64,000 nucleotides of DNA from Legionella drancourtii LLAP12 (GCF_000162755.2 NZ_JH413829.1:1536-65535), one strand, 5' to 3'; shown: positions 24,225 through 33,644, counted from the first letter of the stretch. Notes: generated from the letters alone by a model not told the origin. Program-made: numbers and translations.

Positions 24225-26994
24225 CGAGGGTCCTTGTTTTATTTTCCATGCGATCGGCAACAATTTGCGCGGCAGTAAGTACGTCATATTGTTCCTCCAA
24301 AAGATGACGCGCAGCTTTTTCGGACTGTTCATTGATGAGTAAGGCCAATAAATAACGAAAAGGAATAACCCGAAATAACCCTTGATAGCGTGAACCTAAA
24401 AGCACCGCTTCGGCATAGAGTCCTTTTTGTGAATCTATATCGCGCATGAGTGCTTCTTGTTCTGGGGTTATTTGTTTGAATTTTTTTAAATCAGACAATT
24501 CTTTCTCATCAAGCCCCATCACAATCCAGGTCTCAATCAAGGAGAGAATTTTCATGGCTTTTTCTGAATTCATATCGGCGATATTTTGAGTAATGGGCAC
24601 CAGCCACAACCCAAGTTTTCGCGCAACTTTAGCCACCAACAAACAAATGGCGACAATGACCTCAATTTCAAATTGCAAATGCGATTCATCAATGCACAAA
24701 AACGTAGGCCTGTTCTGATTTTGGGTTGCCTCAGCCATAGCCAAAATACGTGGCAATAAGGAAACCATCACCAGGGCCAATTTTCCCTTATCTTCTTTAA
24801 TGGCTGAGATATCAATGTGAAATAAATCAAAGTCACCTAATGGCTCGGTGGGCACATTAAAAAACCGTGCTTTATTGCTGTTAATGACGTAACTCTTAAG
24901 ACGATCGTGCATATCTAAAATGCGATCTTTTTTGCGCGTCACCGTTTCCGTAAGCAGTCGCCTGGCAAAAGCAGCGAGTACATGCTCGGTAAGCATCTGT
25001 GGGACTTCCTCACCAAAGGAGGTAATAATGGCGTCACTTAAAATTTCAATGAGTAACGTCTCATCACTGAGCGTGAATTTTTTTTCTTCTAAAACATTAG
25101 CTTCAGTAATCATGGTACGTAAAGCTAAAGAAAGCTCGGTTAAGTAACTGCGTGACTCCTCATGACACTGAAGCTCTTCGTCCTGTGCCTTTTCAGAAAG
25201 GTGCGCTTTCAGATCCATGATTTTTTGCGCTAAAGCCGTGGCTTTTTCTTCCGTTAAATGGTCACGGATTTCAGGCAATGCTTTATAGGCATCGCAAAAC
25301 GGATTGAGCGGAACGGCCTTATCTTTACGATTGCTAAATAAGAGCTGCTTGGTTTTTTTCCCCATCGCTTGCGCATGAATCAACATCCGATCAAATGAAT
25401 TCCCCATTTCAAATAAAATAATGCGGGCATTTTTAGTGGCCATTAAGGAATTAATCATCCACCCCGTGGTGACTGACTTACCTCCACCCGAAGTTGCAAA
25501 AAGGGCCATGTGCGAGTTTTGACTGATAAAATCATGATGCAAAATATCAAATGAAACAGGCTCTCCTAAGCGATTAAAGAACGTAAAACAAGGAAGATGT
25601 TTTGCCCCTTGATTACGGCCATACACCGGAAGAAGTGCGGCTAATTCGGACGCATAAACTAGACGGTCATAACATAAATGTTTGCGTGCAAAATTGGGGA
25701 CAAAGGTAAAGGGAAGACCATTGAGGTAGCTATTTAATGGGTGTAAATCAAACGCCGAACCAATAAGCGGCATCTTCGCATCAATAAATAATGAATGAAG
25801 CGCTTTTTCAATTTGGTCTAAAGCGCCCTCATCAGGCCCACGAAAATACACGGCTTGATTAACCCAAAACAGGCGATTGCCACAGGCAAGCTCATCACGT
25901 GCTGCTTTGATGTCTTGACGCACCTCAGACGGTTTAAGGCCGGTTCCTATAATTCCTTTTTCAATACGCATTAAATGCGCATCCAAAGATTCATCACTGC
26001 TAAAAACCACCGAAATTGTATAAACAGAGCCCTCAGGAAGTTTATCCAGTAACGCATAACGGTGTTTGGGATTCGCCTGAGGTTTTTCGCGTGAAATTAA
26101 TCCTATTTCAGGACTTTCTTTTAACCCATCCACATACAAAACCCGATGTTTCAACCCATCAAAAATAAAGCCTTTCTCATCACTTTCCACGGGACTAAAA
26201 AATATATTTTGCGCAAAGCTAAAACTTGCGGGCTTATTCTTTTTTGGATAAGGAAATTTCTTTAATAAACGCGCACTGTCCCCATCCGTTAAGGAAGGAT
26301 TTGGATTAAACCATTTAACCAACCAATTATAATACGAGGCCCCAGCTAACCGTTTTAAAGTAAGCCCTGGTGAAATTAATTTGGCTCTAACTTGGGCAAT
26401 CACCTCTTCATGCTCACGCACGGCTTCTTCACGCGTGATGCTCAACTCCGCATAACGTCTGTAAAATAACACGCGAATTCGTCGTCGACGACCACGATAC
26501 GCATCCCCTGTTTTGGGATCTAAAAACAGACCTTGGGGACGAACCATTTTTTCAAATAAATCACCTAAACGGTTTAAGTAATCTTGCGTAAATTGCGTTT
26601 TTAAAATGTCTGGATGGATTGATTTTTTAATGTGTTCTAAAACCGGCTCAAGTGCGTAGTCATCAGAAACGTACATTTGCATCACCCATGGGTCTTTTTG
26701 ATGTAAAGGCACCACGCGAGTAAAGGTCTCACAGACTTTATCAAACACCGCTTTTAAGTGCTCTGGGGAGGTTGCTTCAGCAGGAATATCGCCTAATTCA
26801 AAACCGCTCCCCACACTAACCCCATCGTTGAGTAGAAACAGATTCTTTTCATCACAAAAATCGACAAAAGCAAGCCTGTCCGACAAGGAAGGACCATTGG
26901 GTAAATAGCCCTTTTTTATCTCCGTTATTTTTTGGGGATTAGGACTTCCAGAACCAATTAGCCAACTCACCCATTTTCTTACGTGCGTCATCAC
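24196..26994 (-). CDS. VirB4/TraC-type conjugative transfer ATPase (TIGR03744)
   Basis: 932 aa. N-terminal domain (1-480) without nucleotide-binding motifs, then Walker A FATSGGGKSVTTGWM (~residue 500), Walker B PTFLCIDESHLQFE (~768) and an arginine-rich C-terminal part with GSRYQGLFRVIPFRYLLAL. Cytoplasmic/inner-membrane motor for pilus biogenesis and substrate transfer. The length agrees with ICE VirB4 homologues. Lies 11 bp after the conjugal lipoprotein gene. Confidence 0.93.
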   Translation of the reverse strand: MMTHVRKWVSWLIGSGSPNPQKITEIKKGYLPNGPSLSDRLAFVDFCDEKNLFLLNDGVSVGSGFELGDIPAEATSPEHLKAVFDKVCETFTRVVPLHQKDPWVMQMYVSDDYALEPVLEHIKKSIHPDILKTQFTQDYLNRLGDLFEKMVRPQGLFLDPKTGDAYRGRRRRIRVLFYRRYAELSITREEAVREHEEVIAQVRAKLISPGLTLKRLAGASYYNWLVKWFNPNPSLTDGDSARLLKKFPYPKKNKPASFSFAQNIFFSPVESDEKGFIFDGLKHRVLYVDGLKESPEIGLISREKPQANPKHRYALLDKLPEGSVYTISVVFSSDESLDAHLMRIEKGIIGTGLKPSEVRQDIKAARDELACGNRLFWVNQAVYFRGPDEGALDQIEKALHSLFIDAKMPLIGSAFDLHPLNSYLNGLPFTFVPNFARKHLCYDRLVYASELAALLPVYGRNQGAKHLPCFTFFNRLGEPVSFDILHHDFISQNSHMALFATSGGGKSVTTGWMINSLMATKNARIILFEMGNSFDRMLIHAQAMGKKTKQLLFSNRKDKAVPLNPFCDAYKALPEIRDHLTEEKATALAQKIMDLKAHLSEKAQDEELQCHEESRSYLTELSLALRTMITEANVLEEKKFTLSDETLLIEILSDAIITSFGEEVPQMLTEHVLAAFARRLLTETVTRKKDRILDMHDRLKSYVINSNKARFFNVPTEPLGDFDLFHIDISAIKEDKGKLALVMVSLLPRILAMAEATQNQNRPTFLCIDESHLQFEIEVIVAICLLVAKVARKLGLWLVPITQNIADMNSEKAMKILSLIETWIVMGLDEKELSDLKKFKQITPEQEALMRDIDSQKGLYAEAVLLGSRYQGLFRVIPFRYLLALLINEQSEKAARHLLEEQYDVLTAAQIVADRMENKTRTLDEEHCFYDD

Positions 26995-27005
26995 ATATCC
27001 CTCGG

Positions 27006-27404
27006 TTAATAGCGCTCACTGGCCAAAGCAAATTGGTTTTGTTTGTAAAGAAAGAACTCCGTGGTAAACCCCGGTTTTAACAATTGCTCATCCCCGATTA
27101 ATGCCACATGAGGATAGATGTAAATAGGAACCGCAGGATTTTCTAAGGTTTTAAATAACACCTTATTTTCATTCGCCGCCGTTCGTGTTTCTCCGTGATA
27201 ACGAACCGTAGAAGATACGGCTGCTCGTCGATACCGAGGAACGGTGTAACTGTCCGCAGAGTGCGTCACACTTTGATTGTAAATTTGACTCACCGTCAGC
27301 CCCTTTTCAGGGATGTTCCCTGACGCCACGGAGGATGAACACGAGCTGATGAGCCAAAGACTACTTAAGACTAAAATCGTGCGTATAGTTTTGTAAGTGA
27401 CCAT
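27006..27404 (-). CDS. Conjugal transfer lipoprotein (TIGR03751)
   Basis: 132 aa. N-terminal segment then lipobox LISSC (LVLSSLWLISSC), so the mature protein starts at Cys and sits in the outer membrane like VirB7-type lipoproteins. Downstream ALIGDEQLLKPGFTTEFFLYKQNQFALASERY matches the TIGR03751 tail (pG(y/f).T.F.LY...hfAlp.E.). Overlaps the VirB10-like gene by 44 bp. Confidence 0.85.
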   Translation of the reverse strand: MVTYKTIRTILVLSSLWLISSCSSSVASGNIPEKGLTVSQIYNQSVTHSADSYTVPRYRRAAVSSTVRYHGETRTAANENKVLFKTLENPAVPIYIYPHVALIGDEQLLKPGFTTEFFLYKQNQFALASERY

Positions 27405-28755
27405 AATCCAATACTCTCCCTTGAAGTTGTTTGTCTAATTTGATGGTTTGGGTCATGTGAAGCGACATGCGATTTGGACGGTACTGTTCCCCATTTCCGA
27501 TTCGATAAGGCACGCTGGCCGGAACAAAGACCATGTCAAAACTTCCTTGGATGCGCTTTTCAAGCCAATCCGCACCTTTTGCAGAGCCCTCAGCAAGTGC
27601 ACCTCCTGCAGCATATTGTCCTAAAGAACCTGTCGGTGCTGCTGCAGCTCCATTAGGTCCTGCAAAATAAGTCATTTGCCATTGGGACAGGGCATTGCCC
27701 GCACCCGATAAGCCGGATGTAGCCATCATGGCTGCCAATACTCGTGGCGCATTGGTGTAATAAGTTCCATGAATGCACGGATTTCCATAAGGAGTCGTTA
27801 AATAACCCAAACTTTCGTTATTCACTAAATCCACCGAGTTGGTCATCTGCTCTTTTCCTACGACAACGAAATGACCGTCCTGAAAGGTAAATAAAATGGA
27901 GGTGACATAGGCTCTGGCACAGGAAATATTATCCAAAAACGACCCCACCCCGATGGCATAACCATTGACCTTCATTCCAGTGATGTCTGGAGGAAGCGGC
28001 ACACCATTGGACGCAATTAAATCCCCACGACTAATCAACGCACTAAATGGAAATAAAGGCTGCATGAGCTTGCCATCGATGGGCACTTCGCCAATTAACG
28101 CCGATAAAAGTGTGGTGTTGCCTAAATCACTTCCAGCAGGAATGGTGTAGTAAGGGATGCTTTTAGGCTTAGGTTGAGGAGCAGGTCTTGCATTTTTTAA
28201 TGAATGAGCAGTGCGTTGTTGCAATGCTTTTCGCCGTTCATTGAGTTTGTTCCAATACGAAGTTTCCTGCTCCGATAAAGGATGTTTGATGATTTGTGCA
28301 TCAATATCATATACATTCTTGGTGGACTTTTTCTGCGTAGGATTTACATGTCCCCCAATAGGAAAGCCCTCACCCATAAGTGCATGTTCAAACGATTTTT
28401 TTTGCTGGGCCAATTCCTTTTTTAATGACTCAATCGTATGCATCACCTCTTGAGGCAACTCCTGTCGCACCACAACACCACCTTGTTCTTTGCTCGCGGT
28501 GAGTTGTGCGTTTTGTTCGGTTAACAATTTATTTTGATGCGCAAGCGTTTGCACCTTGCGTTCATTTTCGCTCAGACGTGCTGAGACATCGCGAATGTTG
28601 TCATTAAATTGGCTAGCAATGGCTGCGTTAATATTATTCGGATCCATTTTGCGTGAGGGCGCTTTCTCTTCTGGCTTTCGAGACAGTGCGAGAACAAGAA
28701 CGACCACAAAGAAGACAACCCCTGCCAATACTTTAAGACTAAGATTATTCTTCAT
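27361..28755 (-). CDS. VirB10/TraB-like channel protein (TIGR03752/PFL_4705)
   Basis: 464 aa. One N-terminal membrane segment (LSLKVLAGVVFFVVVLVLAL), a coiled coil (RDVSARLSENERKVQTLAHQNKLL), a proline-rich linker (ARPAPQPKPKSIP) and a C-terminal beta domain: YYTIPAGSDLGNTTLLSALIGEVP, ARVYTS-type AYVTSILFTFQDG, LSQWQMTYFAGPNGAAAAPTG. This is the inner-to-outer membrane bridging layout of VirB10/TraB. Overlaps the TraK-like gene by 4 bp. Confidence 0.88.
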   Translation of the reverse strand: MKNNLSLKVLAGVVFFVVVLVLALSRKPEEKAPSRKMDPNNINAAIASQFNDNIRDVSARLSENERKVQTLAHQNKLLTEQNAQLTASKEQGGVVVRQELPQEVMHTIESLKKELAQQKKSFEHALMGEGFPIGGHVNPTQKKSTKNVYDIDAQIIKHPLSEQETSYWNKLNERRKALQQRTAHSLKNARPAPQPKPKSIPYYTIPAGSDLGNTTLLSALIGEVPIDGKLMQPLFPFSALISRGDLIASNGVPLPPDITGMKVNGYAIGVGSFLDNISCARAYVTSILFTFQDGHFVVVGKEQMTNSVDLVNNESLGYLTTPYGNPCIHGTYYTNAPRVLAAMMATSGLSGAGNALSQWQMTYFAGPNGAAAAPTGSLGQYAAGGALAEGSAKGADWLEKRIQGSFDMVFVPASVPYRIGNGEQYRPNRMSLHMTQTIKLDKQLQGRVLDYGHLQNYTHDFSLK

Positions 28756-29561
28756 CGCACAAACCCCTGTGTTTGAGACAAAGACTCACCAAAGGGGCGG
28801 TCGGAAACAACAAAAACCGTGGTGGTGTCTTCTCGACCGCGGGGTTGCAAAACATTGCTCGGATAAAAAGAAGCCGTTTGCCAATGCCCTATTAAGTCTT
28901 GGGGTTTTATTTCAACCGCCTTCATCAGTGCATTCTTTAACTCCACTGCGGTCACGTACAAATCGCCTCCTTGCCATGAAATTAAAGGTCGAGCAAGCAC
29001 GCTGGCTTTGTTCACCAAAACAATACTTTTATGCGTGCGCATCGGGGTTCGAATAAGCCCCGGAGGCGTTACTAATAAGCGCTCTGGTGAGTACAAGGAT
29101 TGAATGGCGTATCGGGTTAATAAAACAGGATTGAACTCAGATACCTTAGGTGCTTCTTGACTGCTTACCTCCGACTCAGAATGTGGTGCCCTCTCATCCT
29201 CTCGTGCCGCCACAAGAACCTCTATAGGGGTCACATCGGTTGCCTCTTTGGATGCTGAAACGGTAAGGACAATGACCTCACCCTCAGGCATCAACTGAAC
29301 AATTAAGCGCTTATTAGTAAATTCCTGATGGGCATTAAAATAAAGAACATCCAGGTTTTTCATAATGCCCGTGTCTTTTTTCTCAAGCTCTGAATCCACA
29401 ATGGTGATTGCCAAGGGAAAGTGAATCACTCGTTCTTGATTTAAAGGTAACGTGATATGTATTGGTATTTTATCCCAAAGTGCATGCTGTGCATTGGGAA
29501 TATCCGCATGGGCCACTACCCCAAGACACCACATCAATAAAAAAACGAATCGTTTACCCAT
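28752..29561 (-). CDS. TraK/VirB9-like ICE protein (TIGR03749/PFL_4704)
   Basis: 269 aa. Signal peptide (FVFLLMWCLGVVAHA), then IPIHITLPLNQERVIHFP and a C-terminal part ending PQDLIGHWQTASFYPSNVLQPRGREDTTTVFVVSDRPF, the typical TIGR03749 tail. Outer-membrane-associated secretin-like component of the T4SS core complex, working with the VirB10-like protein encoded next to it. Overlaps the VirB8-like gene by 8 bp. Confidence 0.87.
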   Translation of the reverse strand: MGKRFVFLLMWCLGVVAHADIPNAQHALWDKIPIHITLPLNQERVIHFPLAITIVDSELEKKDTGIMKNLDVLYFNAHQEFTNKRLIVQLMPEGEVIVLTVSASKEATDVTPIEVLVAAREDERAPHSESEVSSQEAPKVSEFNPVLLTRYAIQSLYSPERLLVTPPGLIRTPMRTHKSIVLVNKASVLARPLISWQGGDLYVTAVELKNALMKAVEIKPQDLIGHWQTASFYPSNVLQPRGREDTTTVFVVSDRPFGESLSQTQGFVR

Positions 29562-30213
29562 TAAGAGGTTCTCCTTTTACGTCATGACTTAATAAGTCGG
29601 TTACTAATTGTTCGGGCTGGGTGTAGCCATCCAATGCCAATTGAAAGGGGTTTTGCAATTTAGACAGGGTTACTTTGACCACACGCAAATGGTAATCAAC
29701 CACCTTATCGGCAATGACCATCGGGCTTTTGTCATTCAAACGTTGCGTAATGCGCAGAACTAAATGCACCTCCCATGAATCCTTACTAAGACGCCTCACA
29801 TCACCAGCCTCCATAAAACGATATAAGCTGGCCACTTGTGCTCGTTGAAATAATTGAGCGTTTTGATACGCTAAAAATGTTTTTTGAATCAGCTCTTGAT
29901 GACGTGGTGTGAAATAGTAATGAAAGCCATGCAGATTCGCCGAAAACTCCTCTTTTCCTGATTGCGACCAGGTATTAATAGACGGCACTAAGGAGGTTAC
30001 AAACCCATGCACGTATTCATCGGGAATCTCATAGGCCTTCATTAAGCCACCATTTGCGGTCAATGAAGGTGCTAACCAAAACTCCATTTTTCTGGGTGCC
30101 ATACTCAGTGCGCCAATAAGTCCTGTGACCATGAAGCACAACAGCACAATCACCCCAAGCAACAAACGGTTTACTTGATTAAGCGCATCGATTTTCTTCC
30201 AATAGTTAAACAC
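29554..30213 (-). CDS. VirB8/TraE-like inner membrane protein (TIGR03746/PFL_4703)
   Basis: 219 aa. One N-terminal membrane segment (LLLGVIVLLCFMVTGLIGAL) followed by a periplasmic domain (EFWLAPSLTANGGLMKAYEIPDEYVHGFV, FHYYFTPRHQELIQKTF, WEVHLVLRITQRLNDK). This is the PFL_4703 signature. It nucleates T4SS assembly at the inner membrane. Overlaps both neighbours by 8 bp. Confidence 0.88.
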   Translation of the reverse strand: MFNYWKKIDALNQVNRLLLGVIVLLCFMVTGLIGALSMAPRKMEFWLAPSLTANGGLMKAYEIPDEYVHGFVTSLVPSINTWSQSGKEEFSANLHGFHYYFTPRHQELIQKTFLAYQNAQLFQRAQVASLYRFMEAGDVRRLSKDSWEVHLVLRITQRLNDKSPMVIADKVVDYHLRVVKVTLSKLQNPFQLALDGYTQPEQLVTDLLSHDVKGEPLNG

Positions 30214-30568
30214 GTGGCCCTCCGATTCGCTTTGAGGTACTCCAGTGTCCTCGGTGAGTTAAATAAGGCGAGGGACAGAACGTCCATTGCGCTAATTTAA
30301 TTTTGATTTTTTTGACTAAATAGCCATGGGGTTTCCCCATTTTTAAGCGCGCAACCGGCTTAGGAATAACGCTAACCGCTAAAATAAACCCCAAAATTAA
30401 ACCCACACACCCAAACGCTATGGGAAACCCAAAAAACAGACCAAGGAACAGCGAGAAAACACAGAGGACGGGCGTTGATACCAGAACGAGAACGAACAAC
30501 TCACGTAAGGTCAGCCCTCGATAAGCGGGAAAATCATGCGACAAATGCCGACTTGATGATGTGGCCAT
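30206..30568 (-). CDS. Conjugal transfer membrane protein (TIGR03750)
   Basis: 120 aa with two adjacent membrane segments (LFVLVLVSTPVLCVFSLFLGLFF, IAFGCVGLILGFILAVSVIP) and basic C-terminal GYLVKKIKIKLAQ. The position between the pilin-like gene and the VirB8-like gene and the FPAYRGLTLREL start fit TIGR03750 (TraL-like, VirB3 role). Inner membrane. Confidence 0.85.
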   Translation of the reverse strand: MATSSSRHLSHDFPAYRGLTLRELFVLVLVSTPVLCVFSLFLGLFFGFPIAFGCVGLILGFILAVSVIPKPVARLKMGKPHGYLVKKIKIKLAQWTFCPSPYLTHRGHWSTSKRIGGPRV

Positions 30569-30577
30569 AAATAGTCC

Positions 30578-30970
30578 TTAGAGTTTAAATTTGGTAACCA
30601 TCGTGTACGCGCCATAGGCCGCAGCAATACTTAATGTGAGGCACAAAATACCCATCACCGCGTAATTGGTAAATTCAGCCATAGAGCCACCTTGGCTTTT
30701 TTTTGCCTCATCGATTCCGTGCAAGATGGTTTGGATGAATTTGATAAATGACAGGACCGACAAGGCAAACAAAATAAGCATCGCACCTTTCTTAAATACA
30801 TTAGTAAGTACCGTCATTACGGTATTCCCGTTTCTGCCCATGTCCTCATCCGCCCCGACCTGAATCAGCCATTTATTCTCTTCAGCCAACAGCGCCGGTG
30901 CATAACTTAAATGAATCAACAACAACCCAACATTCATTGCATAGTGTTTCATTTTGTTCAAAACCCACAT
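30578..30970 (-). CDS. Pilin-like T4SS protein (TIGR03745/PFL_4702)
   Basis: 130 aa. AAGGAATAAAGA before the first ATG supports this start. Signal-like N-terminus (MNVLLLIHLSYAPALLA-type), then two membrane segments (GAMLILFALSVLSFIKFIQTI, YAVMGILCLTLSIAAAYGAYTMV) as in VirB2/TraA-like subunits of PFL_4702. Probable pilus subunit or its membrane precursor. Confidence 0.85.
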   Translation of the reverse strand: MWVLNKMKHYAMNVGLLLIHLSYAPALLAEENKWLIQVGADEDMGRNGNTVMTVLTNVFKKGAMLILFALSVLSFIKFIQTILHGIDEAKKSQGGSMAEFTNYAVMGILCLTLSIAAAYGAYTMVTKFKL

Positions 30971-30981
30971 TTCTTTATTCC

Positions 30982-31230
30982 TTATGTCATTAATAAACTG
31001 ATGAAAATTGTTACTCCGGAAAACACTTTTACCGCTTTAAACGCGATGATCATGAGGTAATTTTCAGATGCCTTAGCCTGCTCATCGGTAAAATGATAAA
31101 TTTCCCATAAGATGGCCAATACGACGCATATAATGGCTAAAAAACGAATCAATCCATTGTAGGTCGTGGCATGTTGTCCACCTGCCTCATAAAATGCCGT
31201 TGCAAAATCGGCGACTTTTTGTGTGTGCAT
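30982..31230 (-). CDS. Small membrane protein (TIGR03758/PFL_4701)
   Basis: 82 aa: ATAFYEAGGQHATTYNGLIRFLAIICVVLAILWEIYH and AFKAVKVFSGVTIFISLLM. Two membrane segments and the F-x-aGg...s motif typical of TIGR03758, a pilin-like or pilus accessory protein always found next to RAQPRD and PFL_4702 genes. Gaps of 3 and 11 bp to its neighbours. Confidence 0.85.
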   Translation of the reverse strand: MHTQKVADFATAFYEAGGQHATTYNGLIRFLAIICVVLAILWEIYHFTDEQAKASENYLMIIAFKAVKVFSGVTIFISLLMT

Positions 31231-31233
31231 TTA

Positions 31234-31560
31234 CTACTTCCCTACAAAATCAAACTCAAGGGGCTTAACCGTTTTCGGTTCAATAGCCGGTTTGTTGATG
31301 TATTCAATTAATGCATTACGAATCGCCAATAAATCATCTTGTACGCCCGCATGCTGTTTATTATCTGCTCCTTCAAACGAGTCAATGTGCAACTGAATAC
31401 GTGCATTGGGCTCAATTGCTTCTTTCGCCTCCTCCAATAAAGGCAACGTGGCATTAATTTGAGAGATAATACGCACTAAGGTCTCATTCAGTTCTGCCTG
31501 AGAACTAAAGCTCAGCGTACTAAAGACCAAGACCAAAACCCCTACACACACTTTGAACAT
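31234..31560 (-). CDS. RAQPRD-family ICE protein
   Basis: 108 aa, signal peptide (MFKVCVGVLVLVFSTLSFSSQA). The family motif region appears as NARIQLHIDSFEGADNKQHAGVQDDLLAIRNALIEYINKPAIEP, where the RAQPRD core is degenerate but the flanking pattern holds. Exported, function unknown; a constant neighbour of the pilin-like genes in GI-type T4SS. Confidence 0.8.
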   Translation of the reverse strand: MFKVCVGVLVLVFSTLSFSSQAELNETLVRIISQINATLPLLEEAKEAIEPNARIQLHIDSFEGADNKQHAGVQDDLLAIRNALIEYINKPAIEPKTVKPLEFDFVGK

Positions 31561-31569
31561 AAATCCTCC

Positions 31570-32316
31570 TTATAAATACTTTTTAAAGCGACTCGAGGTC
31601 ACACTGACAATGAAACTCAAAAACACACTTAATCCCACAAATAACAGAGAGGGAGAAAATGAATGAGGTAGGGCTAGCCACAATCCCAAAATCAAAAACA
31701 CCACTTTTCGAGCAAGCGGAATTGATTTGTGGAATACGTAGGTTGATTCACGACCCAGCGAGGCGGTACGAATGGCACGTTGATTTAATCCATCGACGAG
31801 CCCCGCCATGATGGCCAGGAAAAATAAAGGAATTGCAGCACCGATGATGGCAAGCTTAATCAGCAAAAGTTGCCCTGTTGCCTCCACTAATAGCCCAACC
31901 ATTTGGGCTTTACGCCACAGATCCTTAACTGCCCAAGTTAACTCAGGGAGCAACTCCTTGTTTTGCTCAGGAAGATAACGCCCTACATTCACCTTAGCGG
32001 CTTGGGTAATATGCGCACCCACATGCTGCGCTTTTAGCACCAACTCATTTGTATGAAACGACGTATGGGCGCGCACGTAGTCATTTAGTTTTTTGGTAAG
32101 GGTCGATTCACTAAAATCACGAACCGCCAGGGTCTGATTTAACGTTAATTGCTTAAGTTGCTGTAGGGTGCTGCCAAAGCCTACTTTGCCCCACGAGACT
32201 AAAGACCAGCCCATTAACACTACCCAGCCAATAAAGGTGATGCACAACCAACTTAAAATATGGCGCATTAACCAAGACGTCTTTTTAGGCGTTCTTTGTT
32301 GATTTGCTACTGCCAT
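31570..32316 (-). CDS. ICE membrane protein (TIGR03747/DUF4400)
   Basis: 248 aa. Four hydrophobic segments: WLCITFIGWVVLMGWSLV near the start, LIKLAIIGAAIPLFFLAIMAGLVDGL centrally, and VFLILGLWLALPHSF and LLFVGLSVFLSFIVSV near the C-terminus. The motif AGLVDGLNQRAIRTASLGRESTYVFHKS is the DUF4400/TIGR03747 hallmark. It normally follows traD; here traD is absent from this position. Overlaps the next gene by 10 bp. Confidence 0.88.
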   Translation of the reverse strand: MAVANQQRTPKKTSWLMRHILSWLCITFIGWVVLMGWSLVSWGKVGFGSTLQQLKQLTLNQTLAVRDFSESTLTKKLNDYVRAHTSFHTNELVLKAQHVGAHITQAAKVNVGRYLPEQNKELLPELTWAVKDLWRKAQMVGLLVEATGQLLLIKLAIIGAAIPLFFLAIMAGLVDGLNQRAIRTASLGRESTYVFHKSIPLARKVVFLILGLWLALPHSFSPSLLFVGLSVFLSFIVSVTSSRFKKYL

Positions 32317-32783
32317 ACAACCCCCTCATCAAGGACAAAAGGATAATGGCGCACGTGCAATAGATGAGCTAATTCATCCACATCAACCGGTTGCAAAGGG
32401 GTCTTGGCTAATTGATTAAGCGCTTCAAGCGCTTTACCCGTGGCCACATTAGTCACAAAACCAATGGCATGCATTTGTTGCAAGCGTTGTGCATGTTGTT
32501 TTAACCACGCTCTGGATAATGCATCATCCCCGATGACAAAAAATGATTGGGAAAATACATTGTTTTTTATGGCGTGCTTTTCGATTGTTCCAGGACTTAA
32601 TCGACTTGAAACAGGCAAAGGAAACGCTTCATCTTGGTTCACATCCAATACATTGAGTTCCTGATGATAGGCACTTTCTAAATAAGGACGAGCATCCAGA
32701 ACGGGCAACTCGTGCGCCACGACTTCTAACCCATAACAAGTGGCAATAAAGGACCAAAATGCGAAAATAAATAGAGTCCGCAT
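32307..32783 (-). CDS. ICE protein TIGR03765 (PFL_4695)
   Basis: 158 aa from MRTLFIFAFWSFIATCYG (signal peptide), 1 bp after the upstream stop. Body: FFVIGDDALSRAWLKQHAQRLQQMHAIGFVTNVATGKALEALNQL and VDVDELAHLLHVRHYPFVL, the full PFL_4695 signature. Periplasmic T4SS component of unknown biochemical role. The upstream in-frame Met is not used because it falls inside the preceding gene. Confidence 0.88.
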   Translation of the reverse strand: MRTLFIFAFWSFIATCYGLEVVAHELPVLDARPYLESAYHQELNVLDVNQDEAFPLPVSSRLSPGTIEKHAIKNNVFSQSFFVIGDDALSRAWLKQHAQRLQQMHAIGFVTNVATGKALEALNQLAKTPLQPVDVDELAHLLHVRHYPFVLDEGVVWQ

Positions 32784-32784
32784 A

Positions 32785-33630
32785 TTAAAATACCCCCAAA
32801 TCAACAAGGCTTGATTTACCCATTCGCCCGAGTAACAACATCGGCGTTGATTTCTGAGCCAACCCTAAGGACTCATAATTTAAATCCCCATGATTGAGGG
32901 TAATTTTTCCGCTGCTGACGAGTTCATGGGGGATCTGATTTTGATTAGCCCAAAGTTGAATGCCTGTAGTGTCCGCTTTAAGAATCATCAGATTTAACCG
33001 AGTATCCGATGTCGTATTAACCGCCTCAATCAAGGCCAAAAGCACTGTTTTAATGGGATCTTCTGGTTTAACAAATAAAAATAAGGTATCCCCTTGATTC
33101 AAGGTGATGGGCTTATACGCTGCTGGAGAATAAGGCGTCGGATCAAAATGACCCACGACCGGCACATTGGCAAAGAGCTGGTTGTATGCCTTATGAAAGG
33201 CATTATTCCAAGCAATGTTTTTAGATACTTTTTGTGCTTCCGTTTGCGCCGAAAGAGACGCAAAACGATCACGCTCGAGTTCATTGCGCGCATTAATCCC
33301 TAAAATATCAATAGGGGTTAAATTAAGCCCTTTATAATAGACCGCACTGCGATTTTGCATCAGAAATACATAGCGTTTTTCTTCTTCTTCGGTTAATCCC
33401 CAAACCTTGGCCTCATGTACTTGCACCGAATTTAGTTTAAGACTATTGATGTCCTGGTCACTGGTTAGGTCCTCTTCATTGAAGGAAAGACCCGTTTTGG
33501 CCAACGTCTTATCGGATAAAGCCAATGCGCTGTCATTGCCATGATTTAGGGCAATTCCAGGTATGGTTAAATCAGCATGTACCCCAGTATTTAATGCCAA
33601 GAGAAACCAAGTAAGTGCGCGTTTCAGCAT
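32785..33630 (-). CDS. ICE protein TIGR03759 (PFL_4693)
   Basis: 281 aa, signal peptide (ALTWFLLALNTGVHA). Core: AKVWGLTEEEEKRYVFLMQNRSAVYYKGLNLTPIDILGINARNELERDRFASL, which is the TIGR03759 signature (Wgl(t)eeEw.Ry..LM...). Exported. Placed 14 bp after the gene ending at 33645 and 1 bp before the PFL_4695 gene. In related ICEs a lytic transglycosylase gene often lies here; none is present. Confidence 0.87.
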   Translation of the reverse strand: MLKRALTWFLLALNTGVHADLTIPGIALNHGNDSALALSDKTLAKTGLSFNEEDLTSDQDINSLKLNSVQVHEAKVWGLTEEEEKRYVFLMQNRSAVYYKGLNLTPIDILGINARNELERDRFASLSAQTEAQKVSKNIAWNNAFHKAYNQLFANVPVVGHFDPTPYSPAAYKPITLNQGDTLFLFVKPEDPIKTVLLALIEAVNTTSDTRLNLMILKADTTGIQLWANQNQIPHELVSSGKITLNHGDLNYESLGLAQKSTPMLLLGRMGKSSLVDLGVF

Positions 33631-33644
33631 AATATTCTCGTCCT

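Noticed and set aside
24142-24342. Rightward 66-codon frame over the TIGR03757 gene start
   Set aside because: Antisense to two well supported T4SS genes; no SD or homology.
28556-29056. Rightward 166-codon frame in the VirB10/TraK region
   Set aside because: Long but antisense to two T4SS genes with clear families; codon pattern mirrors the opposite strand.
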